Below, piece after piece: positions 1-8,616 of a DNA stretch of 22,279 bases (positions within the stretch are counted from its first letter, which is position 1; every line of letters begins with the position of its first letter). The notes under the pieces were generated by a model. That model was not told the DNA's origin, did not search any database, and saw nothing but the letters and a program-made list of their open reading frames with translations. The translations under genes were made by a program, and so were the position numbers. The DNA is from Smittium culicis (taxonomy: Eukaryota; Kickxellomycota; Harpellomycetes; Harpellales; Legeriomycetaceae), in contig LSSN01001188.1 in assembly GCA_001970855.1 (NCBI GenBank), forward strand, positions 1 through 22,279, in the 5' to 3' direction.

Positions 1-1127
1 ATTACGGCATCTGCTGGTATCCCTGAATTTGTAGCTAATGTAGCTCCAATAGCTCTGGCTTTCGGTATCTGTTCTCCTTCGTTAACCATAAACTTTGAAA
101 CAGATTTGATGTTTCTTGATATACTGTCTACAGTCAGAGGTTTTTCGGAGTTGTTTACATATCTAAACAAATGATTCACTGTTAAGTTTTTATCGTTGAT
201 GTGCGGCCTAGGGCATGGAATTATAGCCATTCTTGCTTTGTAGACGTCGTAAGCATGAACTGGGCAAAACATCAAATTTGTATGTGATTTGATTTTACAT
301 GGTCGTTCAATTGGTCTACCTTGCCGCTTTTCTTTGGGGGCTAGTATGACAAATACTACCGAGTTATCCTTTCGGATGGTACGAATATCGTCGATCCTGT
401 GTATGTCGCTCGCACGCATTAAACCACAAATGGCAAGTAACCAACATGTCTTGGCTGTCAAATCCTTAGTTTTTAACTGGTCGGTTTGTCCTAGACTAGA
501 GATATAATTAAGAATCGCTGTAATATTTATATTTCCTTTTACGAAAGACTTGATAGACACTTCTTCAATATTATTTATAAATAAATAAAGTTTTTTTTCG
601 TCTATGTTGATGTTTGCTGATTTAAGCCATTGTACTATGGAAGATTTGTATGCCTTCAAGGTGCCTATTGCAAGGCTCTTTGTTGAGTATATTTCAGATA
701 AGTAGTTTATCAATGAAATAGTATCTTGGTTGCAGCTGTCCTTGTTATTTTCAAGCCAATCTAGAAATCCTTGTTGTATGGCCGAATTCCTAGTTCTTCT
801 TTTGATTTCCCGTTGGTTAGGCTCCATGAGTCTAATTGCGTGTTCAGAATAGCCTTCAGTTTCGAGGCTACTCCGCTGATCCTCCATAGCGCGAGTGACC
901 AACTCTTGCTGTCGGTCATAGGAGAATTTCCGCTTTTGGGGTCGGGGACGATCACAGATCCTTCTAGTATTATCGGCTGTTGAACTGTTAATTTCAACAG
1001 ATCTGGGTACCAGATTGCTGATTTCCAAAAGAGGGTTATTAGAGTTAATGCTAACCTCTCCCTCTTCACCTTCTTTAATACCTGTGGGATCAGGTTCCAA
1101 GGTGGACAGCAATACGGGTTGGACCAT
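1..1127 (-). CDS. DIRS tyrosine recombinase, 3' end outside the window
   Basis: The protein is thought to integrate the circular DIRS cDNA by site-specific strand exchange in the nucleus. The frame is open from just after a stop at 1386-1388 to the window edge. The first in-frame ATG is at 1125-1127, giving 375 complete codons. The N-terminal ~100 residues are polar; a helical SAM-like core-binding region follows. The box I arginine lies in GLMRASDIHRID (R238). A box II-like motif, PKARAIGAT, carries R358, with lysine where classical recombinases have the histidine of HxxR. The catalytic tyrosine would fall beyond position 1 and is not seen. The first 367 bases overlap the RT/RH C-terminal region in another frame. 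Start choice is uncertain, because translation could also begin downstream at the ATG at 885-887 or by frameshifting. No internal stop or shift was found in the visible part. Confidence 0.85.
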   Translation of the reverse strand, partial: MVQPVLLSTLEPDPTGIKEGEEGEVSINSNNPLLEISNLVPRSVEINSSTADNTRRICDRPRPQKRKFSYDRQQELVTRAMEDQRSSLETEGYSEHAIRLMEPNQREIKRRTRNSAIQQGFLDWLENNKDSCNQDTISLINYLSEIYSTKSLAIGTLKAYKSSIVQWLKSANINIDEKKLYLFINNIEEVSIKSFVKGNINITAILNYISSLGQTDQLKTKDLTAKTCWLLAICGLMRASDIHRIDDIRTIRKDNSVVFVILAPKEKRQGRPIERPCKIKSHTNLMFCPVHAYDVYKARMAIIPCPRPHINDKNLTVNHLFRYVNNSEKPLTVDSISRNIKSVSKFMVNEGEQIPKARAIGATLATNSGIPADAV

Positions 1128-2842
1128 TGGGTCCAGCTGTGAGACAAGGAGTTGATTCCTACTGCTTCCTTGTCCGGGTACCAACTGTAGTAATTGCGTG
1201 CCTTGGTGTTCCTCTTGGTTGCAAATAGGTCCACGTCGTGAGTACCATAGAGAGAGATGATCTTGTCGAAGATCGTGTTCGGGATTGACCACTCTGTTTG
1301 AGCAGTCAATCTGCTGCGAGCATCCGCTGGATTCAGGTATGTAGGCACATATGTCATCTGGGGGCGGGTGTTGGTTTTCAGGAAGTTATCCCATATGTCT
1401 CTGAAATCCTGAGTAATTTTGGAGAAGTGATACCTCCAAACTTCCTCACGTATGCCAACGTCGTGGTATTGTCTGAATAGACCAACACTGAGCGACCAAC
1501 AACATTTGGGAGCTGGAGTGCATATAATACACTAAAAAATTCTTTGGCGTTGATGTGGATAGATAGATGCCTCTGATGGAGGCCAAAAACCCGAGTAAGA
1601 TTGGGATCCCACAACGATCCCCCAAGCTGATGTCGCTGGCATCTGTAAAAACTTACAGCTCTAGATTTTCTGGAAGGAACGATTGGCCATTCCATTTCGA
1701 TAGTTGGTCTCTCCACCAAGTCAAATTCTGGAGGGCTGGTGGAGTGAGAATTACAGACGCTGTCCATGATTTCGTTTTTCTCAGTGTAGAGTTCTTCAAC
1801 TCTAACAAACGTCTGAGCATTAGACGCCCTAGTAGTAGAGCTACTGACATTGCTTGAGCCTTCCCAATGAATGAAGCCATGGTTCTCAGAGTTATTTGGC
1901 CTTTGGAGATAAGCTTCGATTCTTCTCTCCTTAAGTCTCTTAACTTGTCCTTTGTGACCTTTAGAGACGTGTCCCTGGAGTTTATCTCCATACCCAAGTG
2001 TTTGATTATCTGTTTGGAGATGAGCGAGGATTTCGATTCCTTCACTAGGAATCCCAGGCTTAGTAGTCTTTTCAGAACAGAGTTGGTGTTCTGTAAGCAC
2101 ATTTCCTTGGTCTTGGCGATGATTAGTATATCGTCCAAGTAAGTGGCGATCTTTATCCCTTGCTGTCTCGACCAATTGATAACCGGGCGTAGAATCTTTC
2201 TGAAGATCAACGGGCTGAGGGATAGGCCAAAAGGTAGGACTCTGAACTGGAACGTCCCCCCATTCCATTGGAACCTGAGGTATTTCCTCCATTTCTGGTG
2301 GATCAGAATATGTAGGAAGGCATCCTGAAGGTCTATAGAAGTCATATAGTCCTTTCTCGACATCAACTTGCATATCGAGTTCAGGGACTTCATTCTGAAG
2401 TGCTGAGGAGCTACGTATTCGTTCAGTTTCCTCAGATCCAGAACTGAGCGGAGGTATCCTGTCTTCTTGGGGATCGTAAAAAGTTTGCTGTAGAAACCTG
2501 GGTTCGGTTTCCATACTTCCTCTATTGCCTGCTTGGATAGAAGTGCCGCCACTTCTTCTGTGATAATTTTCGTAGATTCCTTGGTCATCTTTCGTTTGTT
2601 GCGATGAGGATAGAAAGTTAATGTTCGGCTGCAGCCCCGAAAGCGATTTTTTGCGGGGTAATGCGGGGTAATTGGAGTGCGGGGACGTGCGGGGAACTGC
2701 GGGGGAGTACCTTGTGGGATCTCCGAACGGGATACTGAATCCCTTCGAAATTATCGAGTTCACCCATTGACTGTCCGTCAATTTTTCCCAAGCGGCGTGG
2801 AACCTTGCGAGGCGGCCTCCTACTGGGTAGGAGTTTTGAAAC
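761..2842 (-). pseudogene. DIRS reverse transcriptase-RNase H, broken by frameshifts and a stop
   Basis: The family copies element RNA into cDNA. Four pieces in three frames align to one DIRS pol. Piece 1 (about 2842-2592) has GGRLARFHAAWEK and the GFSIPF box. Piece 2 (from the ATG at 2586-2588 to a TAA at 1653-1655) is the RT, with the SIDLQDAF aspartate, VLPFGLSLSP and the catalytic YLDD. After the TAA the same frame reads VFTDASD, the first RNase H acidic site. The frame then changes at a run of five G at 1619-1623. Piece 3 (to about 1400) carries INAKEFFSVLYAL and VYSDNTTTLAYV. A further shift lies near 1398-1402. Piece 4 (to 761) holds TYVPTYLNPADARSRL and the post-RNase H region. Loss of one base at each of the last two sites would explain those shifts. 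Near 2590 a gain of one base, or loss of two, is needed. The copy cannot make a full RT/RH without recoding. Confidence 0.8.
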
Positions 2843-2843
2843 C

Positions 2844-3590
2844 TTATTGAGGTCTTGGTTTCTTGCCCTTTTGATAAAATTTTGAACCACCTTCCGAGTT
2901 TTGTTGTTGGAGAGTGGTCTTAGGGGCGGGGTTAGCGAATTGATTTTGCGCCGTTGCAGGAGCGTAACCGGAGGCTGGCTGCTGGCGCTGACGAAAGGAA
3001 CGAGTTCTTGAGCCTTTGGGTTTTACGGCTGTTTTCTTTGTGGCTAATAAAGCCTCAAATTTTTCCTCCTCGTAGATCGGTTTTACTGTCGGCTCAACCA
3101 TTTGAGGCGCTTTTCCCGGGAATTCGAGAGACTTATGGATATTCTCAACCCTGATTTGAGAGATAGAGGATGCTAGGTCGGTAATAATCCTTCTTATTGA
3201 CTCCATGGCGATAATATCGTCATCGTTGTCCTGGTCAACAGTCCTCCCTGACCTTAACATTTCATGCCTATATTGATCTATAGGCCTCGTAATGTTAGCC
3301 AATGATTGTTGTATCGAGTACAGCAATCCATTAACCTTCTTGAAAGCTGTTGGAGCGGTGTCGTTCAGATGAGAGGGCCGATAGTTTACGACCTTAAATT
3401 TCGGGTATCCGTAAACGATTTCCTTCCGTTCATCCTCCTTTAGTGGAGATCTGAAGATGTCGTCTTCCATGTTGGGGAATTCTTCGATCAACTCAGGATA
3501 ATTTTCCACTTCATACGCGGGTGCTCTGACTCTAAGATGTGGGTCCTCCACATCTGAGTTTTGTACATTGTCGACGCCTTGTGTTTCCAT
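2844..3590 (-). CDS. DIRS gag-like protein
   Basis: This 248-codon frame starts at an ATG (3588-3590) and ends in TAA just before the region encoding the RT/RH. The N-terminal ~90 residues are acidic, with ENYPELIEEFPNMEDD and FRSPLKEDERKE. The middle is a helical segment (KVNGLLYSIQQSLANITRPI). The last ~60 residues are rich in Q, K, R and N and look like a nucleic-acid-binding tail; no CCHC zinc knuckle is present. Position and composition fit the first ORF of a DIRS element, whose product would package element RNA. The style resembles gag proteins I associate with Harpellales DIRS elements; this is memory, not a search result. The frame shows no damage, in contrast to the pol frame beside it. 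The pol frame opens inside the end of gag in a different frame. Confidence 0.75.
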   Translation of the reverse strand: METQGVDNVQNSDVEDPHLRVRAPAYEVENYPELIEEFPNMEDDIFRSPLKEDERKEIVYGYPKFKVVNYRPSHLNDTAPTAFKKVNGLLYSIQQSLANITRPIDQYRHEMLRSGRTVDQDNDDDIIAMESIRRIITDLASSISQIRVENIHKSLEFPGKAPQMVEPTVKPIYEEEKFEALLATKKTAVKPKGSRTRSFRQRQQPASGYAPATAQNQFANPAPKTTLQQQNSEGGSKFYQKGKKPRPQ

Positions 3591-3968
3591 TGCGTCTTAA
3601 TATAATTATAATTGTAATAACCAATAATATTAAATGTTGACACTTCAAATTAAGCTCTTTTTGAATAACTTTATTCTTAGGGTTTTAATAAATGTAATAT
3701 AACTAATTAATGCTATCTTAAATAAATTAAAGTCAGGAATGAGGAAAAGCCTATTTTTCGAATGTGAAAAAACCTAATTCTCTTTCTCAATCTTTTTATA
3801 TATATATTTTTGTGGTTTTTTTGTCTTTCTATTTTTTTTGTCTTTTTTTTCTTCTTTTGTTTATACTTTAGTTTTTTATTAACTAATTCTTAGTAAATCG
3901 ACAGTCGACCGGCGACTAAGATACTTCGATTCGGCAGTTATTAATATAGGATCTTCAAAATCTTTCTA
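3591..3968 (-). other. DIRS 5' leader or untranslated region with pyrimidine tract and hairpin
   Basis: No open frame of note is present. From about 3778 to 3870 the plus strand is almost pure T/C, which is A/G-rich in the sense of the retroelement. An imperfect inverted repeat, CTTAGT (3889-3894) and ACTAAG (3915-3920), flanks a short GC-rich core containing GTCGAC. This may be part of a retroelement end, but the partner terminus is outside the window. Confidence 0.4.
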
Positions 3969-4094
3969 TCACACCGATTCGACGACAACATTCATTCTTT
4001 GTTCATGACTTGTACCTTGCCGTTCTCTATCTTCGTAGAGAATGTTTACCTTGTTTGTAAGGTCCTTGATGAGTTGTATCAGTTCTTGCTCCAT
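3969..4094 (-). CDS. 41-residue coiled-coil-like ORF upstream of gag
   Basis: The ORF has an ATG at 4092-4094 and ends at TGA 3969-3971, followed directly by TAG. The product starts MEQELIQLIKDLTNKV and looks like a short amphipathic, charged helix. It is in the same reading-frame register as gag, 378 bases upstream, and its base composition is richer in G+C than its flanks. It could be the N-terminal helical part of an ancestral longer gag that is now split off by stops, or a small leader ORF. An intron joining it to gag is possible, but I see no good donor. It may also be chance. Confidence 0.35.
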   Translation of the reverse strand: MEQELIQLIKDLTNKVNILYEDRERQGTSHEQRMNVVVESV

Positions 4095-4308
4095 TTTTAA
4101 TCAGAGTATAATATTTTTTAAAAAATTTTTAATTTATATTATAGCTATCTACTTTTATTTAAGATGGTAGTGTACCTATGCGAAAGAAAAGATGATAAGG
4201 ATAAATAATGTGTACTTTGAAAAAATTTTATTTATTTTATTTAAATTCTAATTTTAGAATTCTAAAAAAAATTTTAAATTTGTAATTTCGATTATTTTAT
4301 CCAATAAA

Positions 4309-4569
4309 ATGGTAACATTTAATATATCCCCTCTACGAGATATAAAATATATAAGACTTTCGAATTCAATTGACGTTCAAAAAATTCTTGATGATTTGAG
4401 TAGCGGTTCTTGGGTTATGAATAAATGTCATATGGAAAAAAAAAATAAAAGACGAGGTTTCTATTTTTTCTATATGTTTTTAAACTCTTTTCTTATATTA
4501 CAGGTAATAGCATTGGAAATTTTTTATATCTTTCCCGTCCTACGCTCTTTAAAAAAGTGTTTTTTATAA
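4309..4569 (+). CDS. Doubtful 86-codon ORF running into a MITE copy
   Basis: The ATG is at 4309-4311. The first ~35 codons read like a normal protein (ISPLRDIKYIRLS, VQKILDDLSSGSW). A 90-base GT-AG stretch, 4414-4503, ends in a TTACAG acceptor and is a multiple of three without stops, so the frame holds whether it is spliced or retained. The last ~13 codons lie inside the TA-flanked repeat that begins at 4529, so any C-terminus is repeat-derived. I recognise no family. It could be a small gene, a gene fragment or chance in AT-rich DNA. Confidence 0.2.
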   Translation: MVTFNISPLRDIKYIRLSNSIDVQKILDDLSSGSWVMNKCHMEKKNKRRGFYFFYMFLNSFLILQVIALEIFYIFPVLRSLKKCFL

Positions 4570-4717
4570 TCCGTTTATAGTTTAAAAACAAGTATACTAT
4601 TTGCTACTATATTACAACAAACCAATAATTCTTAGTATCTTGGATTTAAGGCATTTTAATTGAACACTGTTGGATATATATTGTGGGTCAAAAATAGTCT
4701 ACCGCGCGGGAAAGGGC
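4529..4717 (-). mobile_element. MITE-like repeat, copy 1
   Basis: This 189-bp unit is flanked by TA at 4527-4528 and TA at 4718-4719. Its ends are inverted. One reads TCTTTCCCGTCC inward from 4529; the other, read on the minus strand from 4717, is GCCCTTTCCCGCG. It aligns along its whole length with the units at 5050-5243, 12156-12349 and 12814-13001. Shared blocks include GTAGACTATTTTTGA and GGACGGGAAAG. It carries no coding capacity. The TA flanks suggest mobilisation by a Tc1/mariner-type transposase (inference). Confidence 0.7.
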
Positions 4718-5049
4718 TAAACAATGAAAAGCTGTACGGCGCTTCCTTAGTTGTTCATTCTCTACAGATTCTTACGCTATACTCCTCTATCCCAACATTC
4801 TCGGTATTTGTAATGTCGATCTTTTTGGATCGCTATTTCATAGGCCATCAAAGTTTATTGAGGGGTGGGCCTATCAGGGAGAATAAATACAAAGTGAAAT
4901 TTCTCTAAAATCGATCACTAGTTTGAAAATGTATAATAAACTATCCCATTTTATCTCTATTTCTTAAATGACAAATATTACAAAATATTATACTTACTCC
5001 ACTTATATTTCGTAAAAACCAGAACAATTATCTATCACCTTTTTATCTA
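4718..5049. other. Spacer between two inverted MITE-like copies; no credible gene
   Basis: This spacer is less AT-rich than its flanks. A plus-strand open stretch crosses from the repeat into it (about 4660-4908), but its only early start would be TTG and it resembles no family I know. An inverted repeat, ATAGGCC (4840-4846) with GGCCTAT (4868-4874), forms a possible hairpin. I call no gene here. Confidence 0.4.
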
Positions 5050-5243
5050 ATCCTTTACTCTAGAGGTAAATTGTTTTTGATCTGCGCAAATATAGCAAAC
5101 CGCGTTCAGTTGCAATAATATAATTCCGAAACACGTATAACCATTGGCTTATGTATTTATGATAGCAAATAGTAAATTTAATTCTAAACCATAGACGAAT
5201 CAGTTAATTCACATTTATATTTAGCTTCAGGCGGGAAAAGAGA
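5050..5243 (+). mobile_element. MITE-like repeat, copy 2
   Basis: This copy is about 194 bp with TA at 5048-5049 and TA at 5244-5245. It begins ATCCTTTACTC and ends GGCGGGAAAAGAGA. Blocks shared with the copy at 12814-13001 include TTTTTGAT, AATTCCGA, GACGAATCA (ACGAATCA in the other copy) and the closing GGGAAA. It is more diverged than copies 1 and 4 but collinear with them from end to end. Confidence 0.6.
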
Positions 5244-6148
5244 TAAATAGCTGCCTTATTCGAGCATATGTGAATACTAGACTAGATTACCTGTATATGA
5301 TATGAATGATCCGCTTCTTATTTTTATATGTATTATAGTTTTTTGGTCTTTTCATTTACAAAAGTACGTTTTTGAGTTTGTTTTTTTTTTAGCTGGCTAA
5401 AATAAAGTTGATTAAATAGTATACCTCTAAATATCTGCATTATATTGGCCATTTAAGGCTATTTACCAAATAGAAAGTTTGCATAATAATAGCAAGAAAA
5501 TAAACACTGTAAATTTACCATACTATTATTGCTGTAAGTGCTAATCCAGATATGGCATTTTATACGATTGTCAGAGCAAAAAAAAAAAGCTCAAAATTTG
5601 ATTAGAAAAAGCTCCGCTCTTCGATATAATCACATTTTATACACATTCATGCAAATTTCGATGGCTTTAAAACTGCAGAAAACTTTTTTTGCTGGAAATT
5701 TTAATAAAGGCTGGAAATAAAACGAGTGAATAAACAAACCCAAATATTTGGCCAATTAGCCGATATAAGTGGCTCTTTTTTTCTTCATTCCAAAAAAGCA
5801 TCTGATTTAATTTATTTGTTTTGTATATACTGAAATGTTAAAAATGATTCATTCTTCCAAATGAGGAAACATTTCCAACTAAATACAAAAATAGCCTCAT
5901 TTATTATGGCTATTTTCCATAAGAATAAAATAGTTAATCTGCAATTTCACATATTTTTTTAACTGCTGTTTTTTTTTTTTTACCAAAATTTAACGCAAAT
6001 TATTTCGCTAAGAAAACGCTTGCTAATTATCTACACTAAATGGAAAAACTGTATATTTTTATCACTTCATTTCCAAACTGTAATTTATTCTGCTTACCTT
6101 TTCAACTTGTACTTTTTATCCTAACCTAATTTTTAATCGATCATCACT
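5244..6148. other. AT-rich intergenic region upstream of the RING gene
   Basis: I see no gene here. The stretch has many homopolymer runs and short direct repeats. Any promoter of the RING gene should lie toward its right end, but no specific element can be named. Confidence 0.5.
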
Positions 6149-7832
6149 ATGTTTCCAACATGCCCTCTATTTTTTCTTCTCAACTTGTCTTTAGCAGTCA
6201 GCAAAATCATCGTCAAGGTAGGCCAATCCGTTTTTATCCAATATTTATATCGTTCTTTAACAATAGCATATACACTATTCTAATCCACTTACTAAAATAC
6301 AAATCTTTCTCCGATTTCAAATTAGATCAGCAATAATACCTATATCGTAAGTATCGTTTTTTTTATCATACACTCAATTTAAATTGAAACTATATTTCCA
6401 TATACCAACTTATCTAAAATAATTAAAATTCCTTAGGACTATAGAGCTTCTTTTGGTCCTGACCTTCAAAACTCAAATATAACCGCGCCGCTGAATGTTG
6501 TTGGGCTTTCGATACCAGGCGACGAATATGCGTGCGAACTCCCTAAAACAACTTACAACTCTTCGACTGCTTGGATAGCTCTTGTTAAGCGTGGTGGCTG
6601 CTCATTTGTCAACAAAGTGTACAACATGCAAATGTATGGAGCCTCTGCCGTCATAGTAGCTGATCCCTTTTATAACGCTCCCGTTATTATGTATTCAAAA
6701 AGTATGAAATTGTCCTTATATATATTATTCATTCCATTCATAATGCTATATCACACCCTAATTCGATTTTTCTTTATTTATAAATTATTTGATGTTTGTG
6801 AAAAATGATAGTTGGCGGGCCAGAAGTCAAGATATATTCAACATTTATTACAAAAGACGTATATTTTGCTATAATCGCAGAATTTTCAATGAATAACAAC
6901 ACTTTACTTTTGGTTCTAGAAAATCAAAATGAAACAGACCCGTAAATACAAAAATTTCCTTATTTCTTCACTATAACATGAAAAATTTGAATTAATATAA
7001 AATATGTAATAACCGACCCACTTATTTGCTTTTTAAAAAACAGAACTCTGATCGAAATTATTATTGCTGCTTTTGCAATTCCTGGCTGCTTCTTCATTCT
7101 TGCCATGCTATCATTTTGGCTGCGGAACAGGACTCTTCGCTTAAGAGATCTTGCTCCTGACATCATTGTTTCGAGTCTACCAACAAGAAATTTTGTTAAA
7201 TCCAACCTTAAACCTGACGACGATATTATTTGCCCCATATGCTTAGACGATTATGCTGATAAGGATGTTCTACGAGTCCTCCCTTGCAACCACGAATTTC
7301 ATAAAGTTTGTATAGGTAAAAAAAAACCCCCCCTATTATTACTATTTTTAATAATCAATTGTGAATGAATATTTTTTCAATGCACTTAAAAGAAGCTTCA
7401 ACATTAAACTGTTTTTTGAACTTTTCAAATTTTTCTTAATCTTCTTTTCTCAAATAATATTTAGATCCATGGCTGACAACATGTAAAAAATACGTAAGTG
7501 AATTATTTACTTATTTATATCTTTATTTTCTCTCCTTTTCTTTTAAGCTGTAGTAGCTCTATTTTAAGTACAACAGGGTTCATTTTCGAGTTTCTGTTTG
7601 TTGATATTTTCTTATTATTTATTAGTGCCCAATCTGTAAAAGTGATGTATGCCCGCCAACCGAAACAACTGCTCTTCTTCCCAATAACACCAATTCTGGT
7701 GCTGGAAATATCATTTTAAGTAATCCCATAGCATCTATAATAGAATCAGAAACAGCTCCATTGATTACACCTCAACCACCACCAACAGCACCTGCTGAGG
7801 AAAGTATCATCGACTCTACATCAGTAGTATGA
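6149..7832 (+). CDS. PA-TM-RING E3 ubiquitin ligase, seven exons
   Basis: The proposed join is 6149-6217, 6326-6346, 6437-6701, 6812-6941, 7044-7315, 7465-7493, 7626-7832: 993 nt, 330 residues. Every intron is GT-AG (90-149 bp) and all phases agree. Residues 1-18 form a signal peptide (MFPTCPLFFLLNLSLAV). About 30-140 is a protease-associated domain (WIALVKRGGCSF, NMQMYGASAVIVAD). Residues 165-188 are a membrane helix, followed by a basic stop-transfer (LRNRTLRLR). A RING-H2 finger spans 225-266 with all eight ligands: C225, C228, C243, H245, H248, C251, C263, C266. The tail is rich in proline, serine and acidic residues. Family members (RNF13, RNF167, GRAIL) sit in endosomal or vacuolar membranes with the PA domain in the lumen and the RING in the cytosol, where it recruits a ubiquitin-charged E2. 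Substrates are unknown. Exon 2 has only 21 bases. The RING and PA calls are strong; exact splice sites are predicted from sequence. Confidence 0.9.
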
Positions 7833-7836
7833 GTCA

Positions 7837-7842
7837 AATAAA
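7837..7842 (+). promoter_or_regulatory. Possible polyadenylation signal of the RING gene
   Basis: AATAAA lies five bases after the TGA stop, followed by T-rich sequence. It is close to the stop, and the motif is common by chance in such AT-rich DNA. Confidence 0.3.
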
Positions 7843-8616
7843 TCCTGTTTAAATATTATTTTGTTTTTACTATTAAAATACTCATGTACATGAAAGGGAA
7901 AATATCAATATATTAAGTTTGCTCTATCTACTCGAATTTAGAAGACACTGTTTTCTAATTTTGTAATTCTGAGCGCAAGGAAATTTTACTATTCTTCTTT
8001 CAAAAACTATCAAAGTCTAATGTTAAAAAAGAACATGACTATAGTCCTTTAAGCTTCTACTGCTAACTGCTTTTAATTTAACATTAGTATAGATTGATTA
8101 ATTTAATGAAAATAAATTTGTAGTTTAAAATTAAGTGCCTATAATCATGAGACAATATTTAGAGGAGGTTTAATTACCAAATACAAGTAAATAAAAAAAA
8201 AACACTCGGTTCTAAATATTTTTATTTTTTGAGCTACAAGTTATTTTTGTATTATCATAATTCAAAAACATAACTTAGTACTATATTCCTTTTTACAGCA
8301 GATTATTACTCGTGCCTATTTTTTTCAGGAAATTTATCGATTTTTATAGCAAGTATACCCAGAAAACCCACTAATCGACTCGATCATAGAAAATATATTT
8401 AGCAGTTTTAACTATAGACTTCAAGCAACTCATACGGCTATATTCACCGATAACGACTAGTCAATCTTCCCGTTGAAAATAAATATTTGATAGGAACGAT
8501 ATAAATCAATCAAATCTCTAGTTCTTTTAATTTAATTTTAAAAAAAAAACAGCAGCTTGTATAAAAGAGGAGGTATTCTAAAAGCACATCTGCCCATATT
8601 CTATTTTATTTTTTGG
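7843..8616. other. Intergenic region between the RING gene and HEM4
   Basis: The stretch is AT-rich with no ORF or RNA gene that I can support. The HEM4 frame is open upstream to 8557 without an ATG, so 8557-8616 is probably 5' untranslated. Confidence 0.5.

Larger units (their letters stand above)
1..4094 (-). mobile_element. DIRS-like tyrosine-recombinase retrotransposon, cut by the window edge
   Basis: Read on the minus strand, the order is gag (2844-3590), reverse transcriptase plus RNase H (about 2842 down to 761) and tyrosine recombinase (1127 down past position 1). This gene order, with a YLDD reverse transcriptase and a tyrosine recombinase in place of a DDE integrase, defines the DIRS order. 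The recombinase frame overlaps the end of the RT/RH frame, as is common in DIRS. The 3' end lies outside the window, so the inverted or split terminal repeats cannot be compared. The 5' boundary is not visible. I set it at the start of a small upstream ORF (3969-4094), but the true end may lie anywhere from about 3600 to 4300. The copy is partly decayed: gag and the recombinase are open and pol is broken. Confidence 0.85.

Noticed and set aside
289..507. Plus-strand open frame
   Set aside because: It lies antisense to the tyrosine recombinase, which has clear family motifs; the plus-strand product has none.
1378..2781. 467-codon minus-strand open frame read as one protein
   Set aside because: Only its two ends match DIRS pol; the middle is a shadow of the RT domain, which lies in another frame. 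It starts at TTG, not ATG.
4660..4908. 82-codon plus-strand open frame
   Set aside because: It starts at TTG, begins inside the MITE-like repeat and resembles no known family.
5538..5720. 60-codon plus-strand open frame
   Set aside because: It is AT-driven, with no recognisable domain and no upstream gene context.
6960..7238. Minus-strand open frame
   Set aside because: It is antisense to the membrane helix and RING exon of the PA-TM-RING gene.
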